Part shown: positions 8,430 to 17,880 of the stretch, piece after piece | Numbering within the stretch: position 1 is the first letter of the stretch | Layout: each line of letters opens with the position of its first letter | Assembly (NCBI GenBank): GCA_965203865.1 | Contig: OZ241916.1 | Span: forward strand, 3,083,673 to 3,147,672 | DNA: 64,000 nucleotides | Source: G965200765 sp965203865 | GTDB lineage: Bacteria > Pseudomonadota > Gammaproteobacteria > Arenicellales > JAJDZL01 | Reading direction: 5' to 3' | Program-made: the position numbers and the translations under genes | Notes under the pieces: generated by a model | The model's input: only the letters and a program-made list of their open reading frames with translations | The model's database searches: none | What the model was told of the DNA's origin: nothing

Positions 8430-8929
8430 AGTATTGTTTAGATGCCAGTAGTTTAATTGCGCTTGAATATGAGCGGTACCCGCAAAAATATTTTCCAACT
8501 TTATATCAAGAATTTGAAAAACTTCCTCTATCCAGCTACATTGTAGTAATCAAGCCTATTTTTGATGAAATCGAAAACTATAAGACAAAAAATGAAAACC
8601 CCCACAAAGAAAAGCCAATAAGGTATTGGCTCGAAAACAAATTAAATCTTGAGATTACAACAGTTGATGATTCAGTAAATCAGAAATCGTTATACCTCCA
8701 AAATAAATATAAAGTTGATAGTTCAAGCAAGAAAGGCGCAAGTTACCAAGATATCACACTAATTGCCTTTGCAGCACTCAACTCTCTAACTGTTGTTTCG
8801 GAAGAGGCGAGGCAGCCAAATCCTCCCGATGAATATAGAAATTGGAAAATTCCAATAATATGCGAACACGAAGATATTCGATGCATAAACTTACTTGAAT
8901 TTATCAAGGAATTAGATATTCGGGCATAG
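8426..8929 (+). CDS. DUF4411 PIN-like protein, putative toxin RNase
   Basis: A 167-residue protein that begins MKYCLDASSLIALE with the first PIN-domain aspartate. It has an FDEIEN segment carrying the acidic residues of the second motif, then D-x-TLIAFAALN and TVVSEEA further on. This is the DUF4411 layout, a PIN-like nuclease family that is regularly encoded next to an HTH-ImmA/IrrE gene. The ATG overlaps the preceding stop, so production should be linked to the antitoxin or controller gene. The likely role is a toxin cleaving RNA, with the ImmA/IrrE protein as antitoxin. The base composition is very AT-rich compared with the core genes. Confidence 0.82.
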   Translation: MKYCLDASSLIALEYERYPQKYFPTLYQEFEKLPLSSYIVVIKPIFDEIENYKTKNENPHKEKPIRYWLENKLNLEITTVDDSVNQKSLYLQNKYKVDSSSKKGASYQDITLIAFAALNSLTVVSEEARQPNPPDEYRNWKIPIICEHEDIRCINLLEFIKELDIRA

Positions 8930-9060
8930 TTGCTAATATCTGTGGTAGTTTACAATGTGACTAATACCGAATAGTTGACAAAAGCCACATTTGTATTATT
9001 TATTGAATGGCCTATGTTTTTGCTAATGCTGCAATTCCGAGGAATTGTACCGCGGAATAT

Positions 9061-12000
9061 CTAAACAGAATTTAAAGCATCTGAAATCACTTTGCTCATG
9101 TAGTTGGGGTCATCCAAAAAATACACGCCTTCTTGTTCCCACTGATCTTTTGACTTTGACGAACCACCAATTTTGTCAACAGGAGTAACCGAGAGGATGT
9201 ACGCATGCAAGGATATGTTTGGGGCACTCTTGCGAATTGAGGATTCAATTTCTTTTATTTCTTTGTGTAATTTGATTTTTGAAATTTCTTTTGGACCAAA
9301 CCTCACCAATCCCTTGGGGTCAAGAAATAGAATATGCTGGTGATTATGATCGTTTAGAAAAACAATGAAATCAGGATAATAAGTGTAGTCATCAAAAAAT
9401 GATATGCCGCGTCCGCGTGAAAGATTGCGAATTAAACAAAGTTCTTTCCCCTTTATATGGGAGTGTTCCGATTGTGCAATCTTGGACAGGTCTTCAACGA
9501 CTTTCTTTTCACCATCGTTTAGCGGAACAGGCTGGATTGTGATTTTGCAATCCTCATGCGCATGCAAAAGCGGCACATAAGCATGGGCTTGTGTCATTAT
9601 CAGAGTGAGTCTCAAGTTATGGAAAACTTGCGTGTGAGAAACTTTTAGCAATTCCTGAATGTCGTGAATTAATCTTGTTTCTGTTGAACTAACAGAAAGT
9701 CGATATTCTTTAATATTGTTTGGGTCGCCCTCATTTAATGCAACAACTTCCAACTTGTCGCTTTCCCAATGCCGACGTTGCTTGCGCCAGAATTGGCTTG
9801 AATATTCTGCCAGCAGATTGATGAAAATATCCTCCAATACTTTCACGTCCCCGAATCTCTTTAATTCAAATCTTTCGGCGGGCGCATAAAGAACATACCA
9901 ATTATCATTTGCCAGCAATTGATCGATTGTTTCGCGAGGAATCGAAAGGTTGTGCCAGCCCATTCTTTGCTTGCGAAGCAAAATCGCTTCGTAAATCCTC
10001 GTTCTGTCGAACAAGGTAATTTGGTCAGGCGTAATCTTCCGTGAAGACTGTAGCTCAATCTGGGTCTCCTTTTCAGTGCTTGAAGTTACAGCTTGGAGCT
10101 GGGAGTAGAGGTTCATTTCAACATTTGGCTGATCTGGGTGACCGGGACTTGGCAAGGCTGGACGCTCGGATGCACGTTCAAATTTTAAATTCTGTTTAAG
10201 CCTGATTAACTTCAAGTTTGAACGCTTGGCAAAATTCCAGGTAACCGGTAATCTGATTTCTTCCAAAGACATTCCTTCGCTTTTAAGCAAATCTCTAAAA
10301 ACTTGCATATAGTTGGCGCGTAATCCAAAAATATGCAATGTTTCCAATTCTGCAAGTTCTTCGCTGTGCTGTGGTTGCGGGGCGCTGCTTTCCAAATGAC
10401 GCTTCAGGCTCATATTCCAGCCTTTCAGCCTTACACCCCTTCCGAACATTTGAATAATTTCAGGTCCCTCGCCTACGCCAACATGCATTAATCCCATAGT
10501 GCTTACGCGCCAAGAATTCCAGCCGGCGATAAACCGTCTTGCTCCGATAACAATGTTGACTGTTGAATCTTCTCGATCAACCAATTGGAATAGCCGCTCG
10601 GCAAATCCTGCCTCCCGTTTTATAGCAAGATGTTCATTGTTCTTTTCAACAAGTAATTTGTATAGCGATGCTGAGTCACCGATGTTAATTACTCCAAAAG
10701 GCTGATTATTCGAGGTGCGAAGATGCAGTTCACCTTTTCCGGCCGTCAAGTAGGAAATATTCAATTGTCCGGGACCGTGAAACAATGTGTCGCAAATATC
10801 CTTGTATAGTTCAACCGTATCCGTGTTCTTCAAACTGTCAAACTTGCCTGAAAAGTAGTCATTATCTGAATCGTTCTTCAATCCAGATTTGCTGTTCACC
10901 AAGTTGGTCAGCCCTGCGATGACTTCATCACCGCAAGCAAGAACCCAACCCAGAAAATCCAGAATGTAGATTACATCCGATCTTGTTTCTGAATCCGCTT
11001 TGCTTTTCCCAATAACAGTTTTACCGAGAAAAACCCAGAGAGGCTTGGCCAGATTAAAGTCATTCCATTCCGCACCTTTATCCCGCCAGATCTTGCATTG
11101 GCTATAAAATGTCAGCAGACAACCGAGCAAGTACATGTTGCGATTCGCGTCCTCCATGCCCAGTGGCAAATTGGAAATCGAGTAATCCTTGCCGTACCCA
11201 TCTTCGTAAAAATTACGGTACGAGTAGTCGAACAAAAGACATTTGCCATAGGCATCCCGCAACACGTTATCCTTGCCCGCTATTTGATTGAAAGTCGCAG
11301 AATATTCGAAAGTAAACCCCCCGCTTGCCAAGTCTTCGCGCCAGTCTCGCCAAACTCTTCCTGTAGCACCCAAGTGCCCTTCATCAACCAGCACCAAATT
11401 GTTTTTGCCGAAGTCTCGCACCGCAACGCGCTTTATTCCTTTCTTTTCTGCAAGCTTGTTCAAGTCGATGATTTCCACAGGCGATGACAAGTCTCTACCC
11501 GCATCGCTTGAAAAAATTCTTGCATTCAAGCCGCTTTGCCACATATCTCGCACATGCTGAGCGGACATTTGTTCGTTGGGTGTCAGCAGAATCGTATTGT
11601 TCAGGCGTTTTCCTGTACGATTAAGCCAGTGCCTGTACTGCAATACATGGGCATGCATAATCAAGGTCTTGCCTGAGCCCGTTGCACTTTGGAAAGCCAC
11701 TGTTTTCAAATCTTCAGGGACATATTCAGGCAAGAATTTCGTTCTACGGTCATTTACTCTAGCCGAGTTTAAATCAACGCAGAATTTCTCTGCATTTTCG
11801 AAGTATCTACGAAGATAGTGCTCAGTAAAAAGCAGAGCAATATACTGATGAGGCTTCCATATCCGTCCTTGTTCTCCGGTCATTTGAAGCTCTCGACTTA
11901 AATTCACAATATTCGTGTCGTATTCTGCAAGAAACTCTCTTGATATTGAAAGGCTTACGGGGGCAAGATAAAGAGCTTTTGCGTACTCGCTTTCGGTACC

Positions 12001-12120
12001 CCCATAATTCATTAAGTTCAAGTTGCGTGGCAAGCGATTAAGCATTGAGCGCAAGTCGGGATAGCCAAACTCGTTGCACATGAATCTGTGCAGAACAAGG
12101 TAGTTTTCAAGGGGTGTCAC
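9061..12120 (-). CDS. Type III-like restriction enzyme Res subunit (helicase-nuclease)
   Basis: A 1019-residue superfamily 2 helicase fused to a nuclease. Walker A is ATGSGKT at about residue 143 and Walker B is a DEGH box near residue 243. A C-terminal PD-(D/E)xK-type site is suggested by YYPDFIVFL at about 910, followed by ILFLDPKG at about 930. In type III enzymes this subunit translocates on DNA in complex with the methyltransferase and cuts unmodified DNA. It is the last gene of a minus-strand operon, 6 nt after the AbiJ-like gene and 868 nt beyond the methyltransferase. Assignment to type III rather than a related helicase-methyltransferase class is inference. Confidence 0.85.
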   Translation of the reverse strand: MTPLENYLVLHRFMCNEFGYPDLRSMLNRLPRNLNLMNYGGTESEYAKALYLAPVSLSISREFLAEYDTNIVNLSRELQMTGEQGRIWKPHQYIALLFTEHYLRRYFENAEKFCVDLNSARVNDRRTKFLPEYVPEDLKTVAFQSATGSGKTLIMHAHVLQYRHWLNRTGKRLNNTILLTPNEQMSAQHVRDMWQSGLNARIFSSDAGRDLSSPVEIIDLNKLAEKKGIKRVAVRDFGKNNLVLVDEGHLGATGRVWRDWREDLASGGFTFEYSATFNQIAGKDNVLRDAYGKCLLFDYSYRNFYEDGYGKDYSISNLPLGMEDANRNMYLLGCLLTFYSQCKIWRDKGAEWNDFNLAKPLWVFLGKTVIGKSKADSETRSDVIYILDFLGWVLACGDEVIAGLTNLVNSKSGLKNDSDNDYFSGKFDSLKNTDTVELYKDICDTLFHGPGQLNISYLTAGKGELHLRTSNNQPFGVINIGDSASLYKLLVEKNNEHLAIKREAGFAERLFQLVDREDSTVNIVIGARRFIAGWNSWRVSTMGLMHVGVGEGPEIIQMFGRGVRLKGWNMSLKRHLESSAPQPQHSEELAELETLHIFGLRANYMQVFRDLLKSEGMSLEEIRLPVTWNFAKRSNLKLIRLKQNLKFERASERPALPSPGHPDQPNVEMNLYSQLQAVTSSTEKETQIELQSSRKITPDQITLFDRTRIYEAILLRKQRMGWHNLSIPRETIDQLLANDNWYVLYAPAERFELKRFGDVKVLEDIFINLLAEYSSQFWRKQRRHWESDKLEVVALNEGDPNNIKEYRLSVSSTETRLIHDIQELLKVSHTQVFHNLRLTLIMTQAHAYVPLLHAHEDCKITIQPVPLNDGEKKVVEDLSKIAQSEHSHIKGKELCLIRNLSRGRGISFFDDYTYYPDFIVFLNDHNHQHILFLDPKGLVRFGPKEISKIKLHKEIKEIESSIRKSAPNISLHAYILSVTPVDKIGGSSKSKDQWEQEGVYFLDDPNYMSKVISDALNSV

Positions 12121-12126
12121 TAGCAG

Positions 12127-12999
12127 TTAACTTCCTGAGTTAAACTTTTTATGCTTGCTAACCAGAAAAGCAGCGAAGGATGCACAGGCTCCAAACATAA
12201 ACATTGCTTCATCCAAACCGACTTCTGGAGAATCTTTATCAATCCGGGCGTGACGAATACCCGGCTCGCCAGAAGTATATCCATATAGTTTTTCAAACCC
12301 TTCTCTGAGTGCGGGGTGTAATTTTAATCCCTGTTTTTCAAGATTTCTTAAAGCTGGTGTAAGTGTACCCGCTGCTCTAGGATCAATTAACTTGGCAACA
12401 GATTCTACGGCATGGATACTATTAGCAATTGAGTCTCCGTACTGTTGAGCATTTATGTGTTCAGCAGCTTGCCGAAGATGAATTGCTGAAGCTTCCATTC
12501 CATTTTCTTGAATGGTATTAATTGCTTTTATTGTCGCAATTCCTTGTTCTTTACTACAACGGGGGTGAAACATATAGGGTTGCTGAGACAGGTCCAAATA
12601 ATAAGCTGCTGAATGTTGTTCAAATAGTAGTTGTATCGTTTCAGCGAGTTTTCGGTATGTGTCTACGTCGTTTACAATAAGCTCAATTAGATCAAGGATA
12701 CGGTTAAATGTATCATCCAACAAAACTGACTTAAATTTTTTATAAATATCAAGATTTAAGTTACTGACCTCGTCTTCAGGCTGTTTATAAAATCTACCCA
12801 ACACCCGTACAAAGAGTTGAATTTGACTGCGCATGAATGTAGAGTATTCCACATATAGTAATTTATAAACCACATTGCAGAGATCGCGCCTCAAATCATC
12901 TGATAAAAATTCCAAACGCATGGGTTCAGGCAGTGGCTCGTATCCGTGGCGTTGAGAGAAAGTCAAATTTTGAAATGAGTTGTCTTGAATTTCTGCCAT
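12127..12999 (-). CDS. AbiJ-type abortive-infection protein
   Basis: A 290-residue protein whose first part (FSQRHGYEPLPEPMRLEFLSDD...) matches the AbiJ N-terminal domain 4 pattern. That domain opens with F-(S/T)-x-R-x-GY and then a helical segment ending in an R-x-D-L-x-N motif. The C-terminal half (SIANSIHAVESVAKLI, then GEPGIRHA) looks like the HEPN-type effector found in AbiJ proteins, although the RNase motif is not fully clear. It lies between the methyltransferase (3 nt before its start) and Res (6 nt after its stop), so it is made together with the restriction enzyme. The likely role is a second, growth-arresting layer of phage defence. I infer this from family and position. Confidence 0.75.
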   Translation of the reverse strand: MAEIQDNSFQNLTFSQRHGYEPLPEPMRLEFLSDDLRRDLCNVVYKLLYVEYSTFMRSQIQLFVRVLGRFYKQPEDEVSNLNLDIYKKFKSVLLDDTFNRILDLIELIVNDVDTYRKLAETIQLLFEQHSAAYYLDLSQQPYMFHPRCSKEQGIATIKAINTIQENGMEASAIHLRQAAEHINAQQYGDSIANSIHAVESVAKLIDPRAAGTLTPALRNLEKQGLKLHPALREGFEKLYGYTSGEPGIRHARIDKDSPEVGLDEAMFMFGACASFAAFLVSKHKKFNSGS

Positions 13000-13002
13000 G
13001 AT

Positions 13003-16000
13003 TTACTCTTCAAACATCAATCTGCGAAACTCGGGTTCAAGTGTTTTAGCTGACCAGCGTTCATGATTTTCACGAATTGCATTAAGGGTATGGTCTCCAT
13101 TTACATAAACGATTTCCAGCGATGACCCAAATTTACTTTTGTTTTCCTTGAACCAGTTTTCCAGTGCGGCGTTATCAACCGCTTCTACATCACGCCAGAG
13201 AACCAAGCACTCATGTCCTTCCGCATCTTTGCCAGTGAATGCCAGAACTCCGTCAATGGAAAGACGAGAATTGACACGCAATCCAATCAGGTAGTTGAAT
13301 GTCTCACACAAATCAGCCGAAACTTCACTGCGCCTGCCGTCTCGAACTATCGACAATTGGTAGGAATCCGGGTTTGTGAAATCCTTTCCCAGCAGATTGG
13401 GGCTACCAGAAGTTTCCGAGCCAAGTGAATATCGAAGACGGTAATCTTCAGCAAGAGCGGATTTCCGTGTAGTCAGTTCTCCGCTTGCAGGCGTAAGTTC
13501 AAGCCCGTCCAGCGTATCCTCGTAGGATTCCAGGCGTATGACTTTGAAAAACTGTGTTATTCCGTCACGCGAAAGAGGTTTTCCTTCCTTCCAATGCTGG
13601 GAATAGACAGACTTTTTGATTCTTGGCAGCAAGATAGTGTCGAAATAGTAAGACATTTCAACAAGAACATATTTACGTCGCAGTCCATCTTCTCGATTGA
13701 GTTGAATTGTGGCATGACCACTGGTGCCTGAGCCGGCAAAGTAGTCAAGAACAATGTCATTTGGTTCGTCCGCTACTGCCCCCACAAGCTCAATATAAAA
13801 TGAGTTGGAGTGGCAATATGGAAAGTCGTCCAATCCGAATCGTTTAAGATCTGCTTTTCCCTTTCTCGCGTTCCGGGTAACAGAAGAAAACTGTTTTCTT
13901 GCATCTTCTGTCAAAAATCGCTTTTGTTGCGGTTGAGTAGTTTCATCTTTACCAAATAGAATTTCCCCGCGTTGCATCATTGCTTGGAGTGTTTCCGGTG
14001 TCCGCGAGAATCCGTTTGCCGGGACAGGACACGGCTTGTTTGCTTCGGGATGAATCAAGGGTTGAAAGAATTTCGGATCAGTCCTGGGTTCGGGTGCTCT
14101 TAGACTAACTTCCCTATACACTCTGCCTGAATCATCAAATTTACTATATGCCTTTTCACCTCCGCTTAATGTTTTGTTACTTTGCACCCAGCTTGAAAAT
14201 TCTTTTCTCGCCTCTTTAGTTGGACCGCTATGGTTTTTGATGATTTTTTGCGCCTCTTCAAGAATTGATCGAAAATTTCCGTTTCGAAGGTCAAACGCCC
14301 TTTCAGAGTTGGTTCTCCAAATGACATACTCATGTTGTACAGCAATTCCTCCACCTCCTGTCATTGGATTTCTTTTGTCCCATACAACAGTGGACGCATT
14401 GGGTATTCCAATCCTTTCAAAAAGCAGATGAAGTCTTTCGTATTCATTCTCATCAATGTGGCACAGAAACGCCCCCTTTTCATTCAACAAGCCAATCCCG
14501 GCAATTATGCGGTCTTGCATCATGGAAAGCCAACTGGAATGTTGGTAATTGTTCTTGTACAAAAAACCGCTCGTTTGCGTGTTGTAAGGCGGATCTATGT
14601 GGACACATTTAATTTGGCCTTGATAACGATTTTGCAATAGATTCAGTGCCTGAAAATTTTCTCCTTGAACCAATAACCCGTCTAGTTGTTCATCCAGCGG
14701 CCGTTTTTCCGAAAGTGCCGTCAGGATTCTGGCTGTAAAGTCAGCGTCGAAATGTCGTGTATCAAGAATCAGATAGGGATTAAACTTAAGAAATTCCACA
14801 CTTGGCGGCACGCTATAGCCGTTTCCGCTGTTGCCGAAGTCGCCTGTCAATTCATCAATAGAAAACAGTTGCACCCACTCGTTTACTTGTTCTTCGTTTG
14901 CTGCAATTTCCGCGTAGAAGGATTCAGGTATCCGGTCTAGAGTTACACACCATTGAGTATCCAAAACGAACTTTTTCTTTAGCCAAAGTGTTTTTTGAAA
15001 TTGTTCAAGTTGCGACAGGAATGCAATGATCTTAATGCCAACATGACGAATTGCATGGGCGCGCTTGATTGCCCTCCGCAGCCGGTTGGAATCCCCAAGA
15101 GATATTTCATCAAGACTTAGGACTTCACTTAGTACATACCGTTCTAATTCACCAGTAAGAAAGTCATTCAAATTTTTATGAATAAAGTAGTCGAAACTGT
15201 TTTTCGCGGTATATCGCTCTACATGTTTTTGAATAACTGTTCTGTCTGCATTCAGCTGAGTTGGTTCTGTTGCAGTGAGAAGTGACAACCAATTCGAGTC
15301 CAGTGATTGAAGAATTTTTTTAACTGTGCTTTCGTTGATTCGCGCTTGCTGTGATGCTCCATTGCCGGGATACTTCTTCTTTTCGTCTTGTGTCAAAGGA
15401 CGATGTTCAAAACGAACAATTAATTCACTACCATTGAATTCGACAGCCTGCTTCCCTTGCGCCAGGCAAAAGCGGCGTTGATTGCCACTAGCTTCTTTTA
15501 TGTTGTCCTTTTCACTGTCCGCCTTGCCAATTTCAAAGAGAACTCTATGCCTTGTCTCATTTTGACCAACAGTGAATGCGTAAGAGGAATAATTTTCAGT
15601 TGTCTTGATATAGAACTGGTCGGCACTTGCCCAGTGAAGCTTTACCTCTTCGCCGTCGTAGGGAATGAGATAGGACGGTCTATTGCCGCTTGAATATCGT
15701 CTTTGCGATATGAAGTCCCCTTCAACATAGTAACGCGAGAAAAAATTGACAAGATGGTTGTACACATCGCTCTCAGCTTCTGCATCAACCTTTGCTTCCG
15801 CCAATTGTTCCTTGAGTTTGGTGATCTTTCCCGAGGTGGCTGGATCTACCATCAGTTCTCTGGCCTTTTTGGTATCCGATTCGATTAATTTCTCCAGATT
15901 TTGTCGCTCTTCGTTAGTGATACCGGAAAGAACTTCTTTCACTTCCGGTAGCAGGTCATGATCAAGAAAGTCGTTAATCTCCCTGGCCTTTAAATTCATG

Positions 16001-16134
16001 ATTCGGTACAAACCGAAATCAAGCTCGCCCCGGTCCAATTGAAACATCTCCTGAAGCAGAGACTTTAAAAGCTCAAACTTCTCGCTCGCTTCTGGTGCTG
16101 GTTCCTTGTTTGACAGGTTGTTTTCAGTTGACAT
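13003..16134 (-). CDS. Type III-like site-specific DNA methyltransferase (Mod)
   Basis: A 1043-residue adenine or amino-methyltransferase. The catalytic DPPY motif (HIDPPYNTQTSGF) is at about residue 512, and the SAM-binding FAGSG (DYFAGSGTSGHA) follows at about 798. This motif order marks the beta class, as in type III Mod subunits. About 500 residues precede the catalytic core, much more than in classical Mod proteins, and include a coiled-coil-like region near the N-terminus. I start at ATG 16134; a GTG at 16161 would add 9 residues. It leads the operon with the AbiJ-like protein and Res. It should modify host DNA and direct Res to unmodified sites. Confidence 0.85.
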   Translation of the reverse strand: MSTENNLSNKEPAPEASEKFELLKSLLQEMFQLDRGELDFGLYRIMNLKAREINDFLDHDLLPEVKEVLSGITNEERQNLEKLIESDTKKARELMVDPATSGKITKLKEQLAEAKVDAEAESDVYNHLVNFFSRYYVEGDFISQRRYSSGNRPSYLIPYDGEEVKLHWASADQFYIKTTENYSSYAFTVGQNETRHRVLFEIGKADSEKDNIKEASGNQRRFCLAQGKQAVEFNGSELIVRFEHRPLTQDEKKKYPGNGASQQARINESTVKKILQSLDSNWLSLLTATEPTQLNADRTVIQKHVERYTAKNSFDYFIHKNLNDFLTGELERYVLSEVLSLDEISLGDSNRLRRAIKRAHAIRHVGIKIIAFLSQLEQFQKTLWLKKKFVLDTQWCVTLDRIPESFYAEIAANEEQVNEWVQLFSIDELTGDFGNSGNGYSVPPSVEFLKFNPYLILDTRHFDADFTARILTALSEKRPLDEQLDGLLVQGENFQALNLLQNRYQGQIKCVHIDPPYNTQTSGFLYKNNYQHSSWLSMMQDRIIAGIGLLNEKGAFLCHIDENEYERLHLLFERIGIPNASTVVWDKRNPMTGGGGIAVQHEYVIWRTNSERAFDLRNGNFRSILEEAQKIIKNHSGPTKEARKEFSSWVQSNKTLSGGEKAYSKFDDSGRVYREVSLRAPEPRTDPKFFQPLIHPEANKPCPVPANGFSRTPETLQAMMQRGEILFGKDETTQPQQKRFLTEDARKQFSSVTRNARKGKADLKRFGLDDFPYCHSNSFYIELVGAVADEPNDIVLDYFAGSGTSGHATIQLNREDGLRRKYVLVEMSYYFDTILLPRIKKSVYSQHWKEGKPLSRDGITQFFKVIRLESYEDTLDGLELTPASGELTTRKSALAEDYRLRYSLGSETSGSPNLLGKDFTNPDSYQLSIVRDGRRSEVSADLCETFNYLIGLRVNSRLSIDGVLAFTGKDAEGHECLVLWRDVEAVDNAALENWFKENKSKFGSSLEIVYVNGDHTLNAIRENHERWSAKTLEPEFRRLMFEE

Positions 16135-16232
16135 CAAAGTTCTTTTTGTAATGTTGCGCACTAAAACGATTAATTTGCTCGGTGCGAAGAGCTAAAATTT
16201 TTCGCTGAATCTGCCGGCACAATTATTTCAAA

Positions 16233-17861
16233 TCATTCCTCCAGATAATCAGAACCTGCCCTCACTTCCAGGAGTGTAGGCCGTTTGCCGGACAATCCGA
16301 CTTGAATTGAATTTCTCAGTCCTTCAAGACTGTTCACAGTCTCGGCATGGCAGCCAAATCCTCGTGCGATTGTTATGAAATCCGGCATGTCGATGTCTAC
16401 GCCAACTCGCGGAATATTCAGAGTGTCAAATGCATCGCGTATCTCGCCATAGCCATTGTTATGCCATAGCACAATTACTATTGGCAACTGATTCGCTACA
16501 GCAGTCGCCAGTTCCTGAATCGTAAACAAGAATCCGCCGTCGCCCACTACGCACACAACAGGTGAATCGGGTTTCCCCAGCTTCGCTCCTATTGCAGCCG
16601 GCAAGCCGTACCCAAGAGTTCCATAGCCCGTTGTGGATGTCAGGTATGTACGGGGCAATTGGGCCGGATAGTAAAAATTCCCGCTGTATACCATTTGTGT
16701 TGAATCCGCAGTTACGATTCCATGGTCTGGCAGAACATCGCGAATTACATCCCAAACCAGTGCATGCTGCCTTGAATCTCGAAACCAGTACGGAGATGTA
16801 TTGGAAAGTATGTTTTCCACTTGTGCAGATTGACTGCTTCGTCTGCTTTGAAGCTCCTCTCGATGCGGTTCTATAAATGCGAGCAGTTTTGCGAATGCAT
16901 GCTTGGCATCGCCGACAATCGCCAAATCGGAACTTGTATTCTTGTTCGCCTGTTGCGGGTCTACATCTATTCGTATCACGGTGCCCGCAGGATTTACATC
17001 GCCGTCGTTGATCCAGATGTCTGTTTCGGAAATCTCTGTACCGATTGCCAGTACGACATCGGCTCGCTCAACCAGATCCATGACAGGCGAATGCAGCAAG
17101 TTCGCTCCCAGACAAAGCGGGTGATCGGCCGGAACAACTCCTTTCGCTGCAAACGACAGCACGACCGGTGCATTGAATGCATCAACAAATTGTCTTGCTT
17201 CCGCCGTAGCGTTAATGCACCCGCCTCCCAAAAGAACAACTGGATTTTTTGCTTCCAGCAAAATTCTTGCTGCATCGTGAAGCTGTCCCTCCGGTGCCTG
17301 TGGCGGAGACAGTCGGGGCAATGGGTTAGGCCCCCACTCGACCGGCTTGTCAATCAGGTCAATGGGGATTTGAATATGAACAGGTCTTGGTCGTCCAGAG
17401 TCGAATACTGCGAGTGCGCGTGCAAGTGTCTCCGGAAATGCTTCAACGTCTAAAAGCGTATGGCTAAACGCCGTGAATTGCTCGGCAAGTCTCTGCTGAT
17501 TTGGCAGTTCATGCAAATCCCCTTCGCCTTTTCCAAGACTGGACGACTTGTTGACACTTGATATTGCCAGAACGGGTACCGAGTCGGAGTAGGATTGTGA
17601 CAGGGGAGTTGCGGCATTGGTAACCCCCGGCCCGGTAATCAGGCAGCAAACTCCGAATTTTCCAGTAGCCCGAGCGTAGCCGTCTGCCATAAATCCTGCG
17701 GACTGCTCATGACGAGGGGTAATGTGGCGAATTCCGGAGAATGCAATTCCCTGATAGAATCCCACAGTGTGAACACCCGGGATTCCGAATATAAATTCAG
17801 TACCGTAGCTTTCCAAAAGTTGGATTACTCGAGTACCGCACGGTTGCAACAATGAATTCAT
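16233..17861 (-). CDS. ThDP-dependent decarboxylase, 5-guanidino-2-oxopentanoate decarboxylase-like
   Basis: A thiamine-diphosphate enzyme of the acetolactate-synthase/decarboxylase superfamily, about 542 residues. The catalytic glutamate sits in RHEQSAGFMADGYARATG. The ThDP motif is GDGGFLFTIQEL...LWHNNGYGEI (GDG to NN). The N-terminal FGIPGVHTVGFYQG and the SLGKGEGDLHELPNQ segment resemble AruI-like 5-guanidino-2-oxopentanoate decarboxylase of arginine catabolism, but substrate cannot be fixed from sequence. ATG 17861 is chosen because a GGAAG lies 6 nt upstream; in-frame ATGs further up overlap or abut the MFS gene. It is 19 nt downstream of that transporter, with which it probably forms an operon. 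Confidence 0.82.
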   Translation of the reverse strand: MNSLLQPCGTRVIQLLESYGTEFIFGIPGVHTVGFYQGIAFSGIRHITPRHEQSAGFMADGYARATGKFGVCCLITGPGVTNAATPLSQSYSDSVPVLAISSVNKSSSLGKGEGDLHELPNQQRLAEQFTAFSHTLLDVEAFPETLARALAVFDSGRPRPVHIQIPIDLIDKPVEWGPNPLPRLSPPQAPEGQLHDAARILLEAKNPVVLLGGGCINATAEARQFVDAFNAPVVLSFAAKGVVPADHPLCLGANLLHSPVMDLVERADVVLAIGTEISETDIWINDGDVNPAGTVIRIDVDPQQANKNTSSDLAIVGDAKHAFAKLLAFIEPHREELQSRRSSQSAQVENILSNTSPYWFRDSRQHALVWDVIRDVLPDHGIVTADSTQMVYSGNFYYPAQLPRTYLTSTTGYGTLGYGLPAAIGAKLGKPDSPVVCVVGDGGFLFTIQELATAVANQLPIVIVLWHNNGYGEIRDAFDTLNIPRVGVDIDMPDFITIARGFGCHAETVNSLEGLRNSIQVGLSGKRPTLLEVRAGSDYLEE

Positions 17862-17880
17862 AGCAACTTCCATAAAATAC

